From the NCBI GenBank assembly GCA_031291725.1, contig JARLIM010000009.1:1-42099 (forward strand): a DNA stretch of 42,099 nt, in the 5' to 3' direction. A model generated the notes under the pieces. The model was not told the DNA's origin. It did no database searches and was given only the letters and a program-made list of their open reading frames with translations. Source of the DNA: Acetobacteraceae bacterium (GTDB lineage: Bacteria > Pseudomonadota > Alphaproteobacteria > Acetobacterales > Acetobacteraceae). This document shows positions 41,995-42,099 of the stretch, piece after piece (position 1 is the stretch's first letter; every line of letters begins with the position of its first letter). Position numbers and translations under genes: made by a program.

Positions 41995-42099
41995 TCATTG
42001 CAGGCAAAATCGCCGCTTGCGCACCGCCGTCAGCACGCCCCTGGGCAGCGGAATCCGCCCCCAATCGATCTTCGCCCGTGGCTTGCGCAGCCGGGGTTG
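41995..42099 (-). CDS. Possible 3' end of a gene running off the window
   Basis: The minus strand stays open from the window edge to a TGA at 41995, giving 34 codons with a basic C-terminus (RKPRAKIDWGRIPLPRG...RRFCLQ). I do not recognise a family. The frame is short and could be chance, but orientation facing the glycosyltransferase and a 61-bp gap are what a convergent gene would give. Confidence 0.3.
   Translation of the reverse strand, partial: QPRLRKPRAKIDWGRIPLPRGVLTAVRKRRFCLQ

Overview
The window is GC-rich chromosomal DNA from an alphaproteobacterium, most likely in or near the Acetobacteraceae (order Rhodospirillales). The evidence is an RNase E with a long acidic insert in its S1 region and a C-terminal GWWRR motif, a Hint-domain protein of a type common in acetic-acid-bacteria relatives, and many Bug/TctC-type binding proteins. 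This placement is inferred from gene types, not from a computed phylogeny. No insertion sequence, prophage, integrase or CRISPR array was seen.

Region 1 (1-10.5 kb) is mostly housekeeping. It holds a tRNA-Ser(GGA), RNase E (rne) preceded by a 748-bp gene-free stretch, a DinJ/YafQ-type toxin-antitoxin pair, an N-acetylmuramoyl-L-alanine amidase followed by a class A penicillin-binding protein (cell-wall cutting and synthesis), and prfB. The prfB gene carries the classical +1 programmed frameshift and must be annotated as two joined segments. A Hint-domain protein follows, its 3' end overlapping the convergent tctA.

Region 2 (10.4-32.6 kb) is a large catabolic island. A minus-strand operon, read from 16657 down to 10407, encodes a cyclase-family hydrolase, two TctC-type binding proteins, a D(-)-tartrate-dehydratase-like enolase-superfamily enzyme and the TctB/TctA membrane proteins. 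Facing away from it across a 252-bp control region with a perfect 8+8 inverted repeat is a plus-strand operon: a Tat-exported ACMSD-like amidohydrolase, a third TctC protein and a malate/lactate (LDH2) dehydrogenase. A GntR/FCD repressor then separates this from a ten-gene plus-strand operon (21096-31864). That operon has an isochorismatase-type amidohydrolase, a complete branched-chain-type ABC importer (binding protein, LivH, LivM, LivG, LivF), two MmgE/PrpD proteins flanking an FAD-dependent fumarate-reductase-like flavoprotein, and a hydantoinase/dihydropyrimidinase-like enzyme. The gene set fits uptake of an amide, cyclic imide or hydantoin, ring opening, deamidation to a dicarboxylate, and entry into central metabolism next to a tartrate/hydroxy-acid route. 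The actual substrate cannot be read from the sequence.

Region 3 (31.9-33.2 kb) holds a Crp/Fnr-family regulator with an FNR-type recognition helix and an unusual cysteine trio, then a DUF2946-like small protein. A near-perfect FNR/FixK box lies just upstream of the DUF2946-like gene.

Region 4 (33.2-42 kb) is a surface-polysaccharide locus. The minus-strand operon reads asparagine-synthase-like amidotransferase, GT4 glycosyltransferase, acyltransferase 3, a 42-codon small membrane protein and an O-antigen-ligase-like protein. Divergent from it are a secreted beta-helix protein, a UDP-glucuronate 4-epimerase and a second GT4 glycosyltransferase. The window ends in what may be the 3' end of another minus-strand gene.
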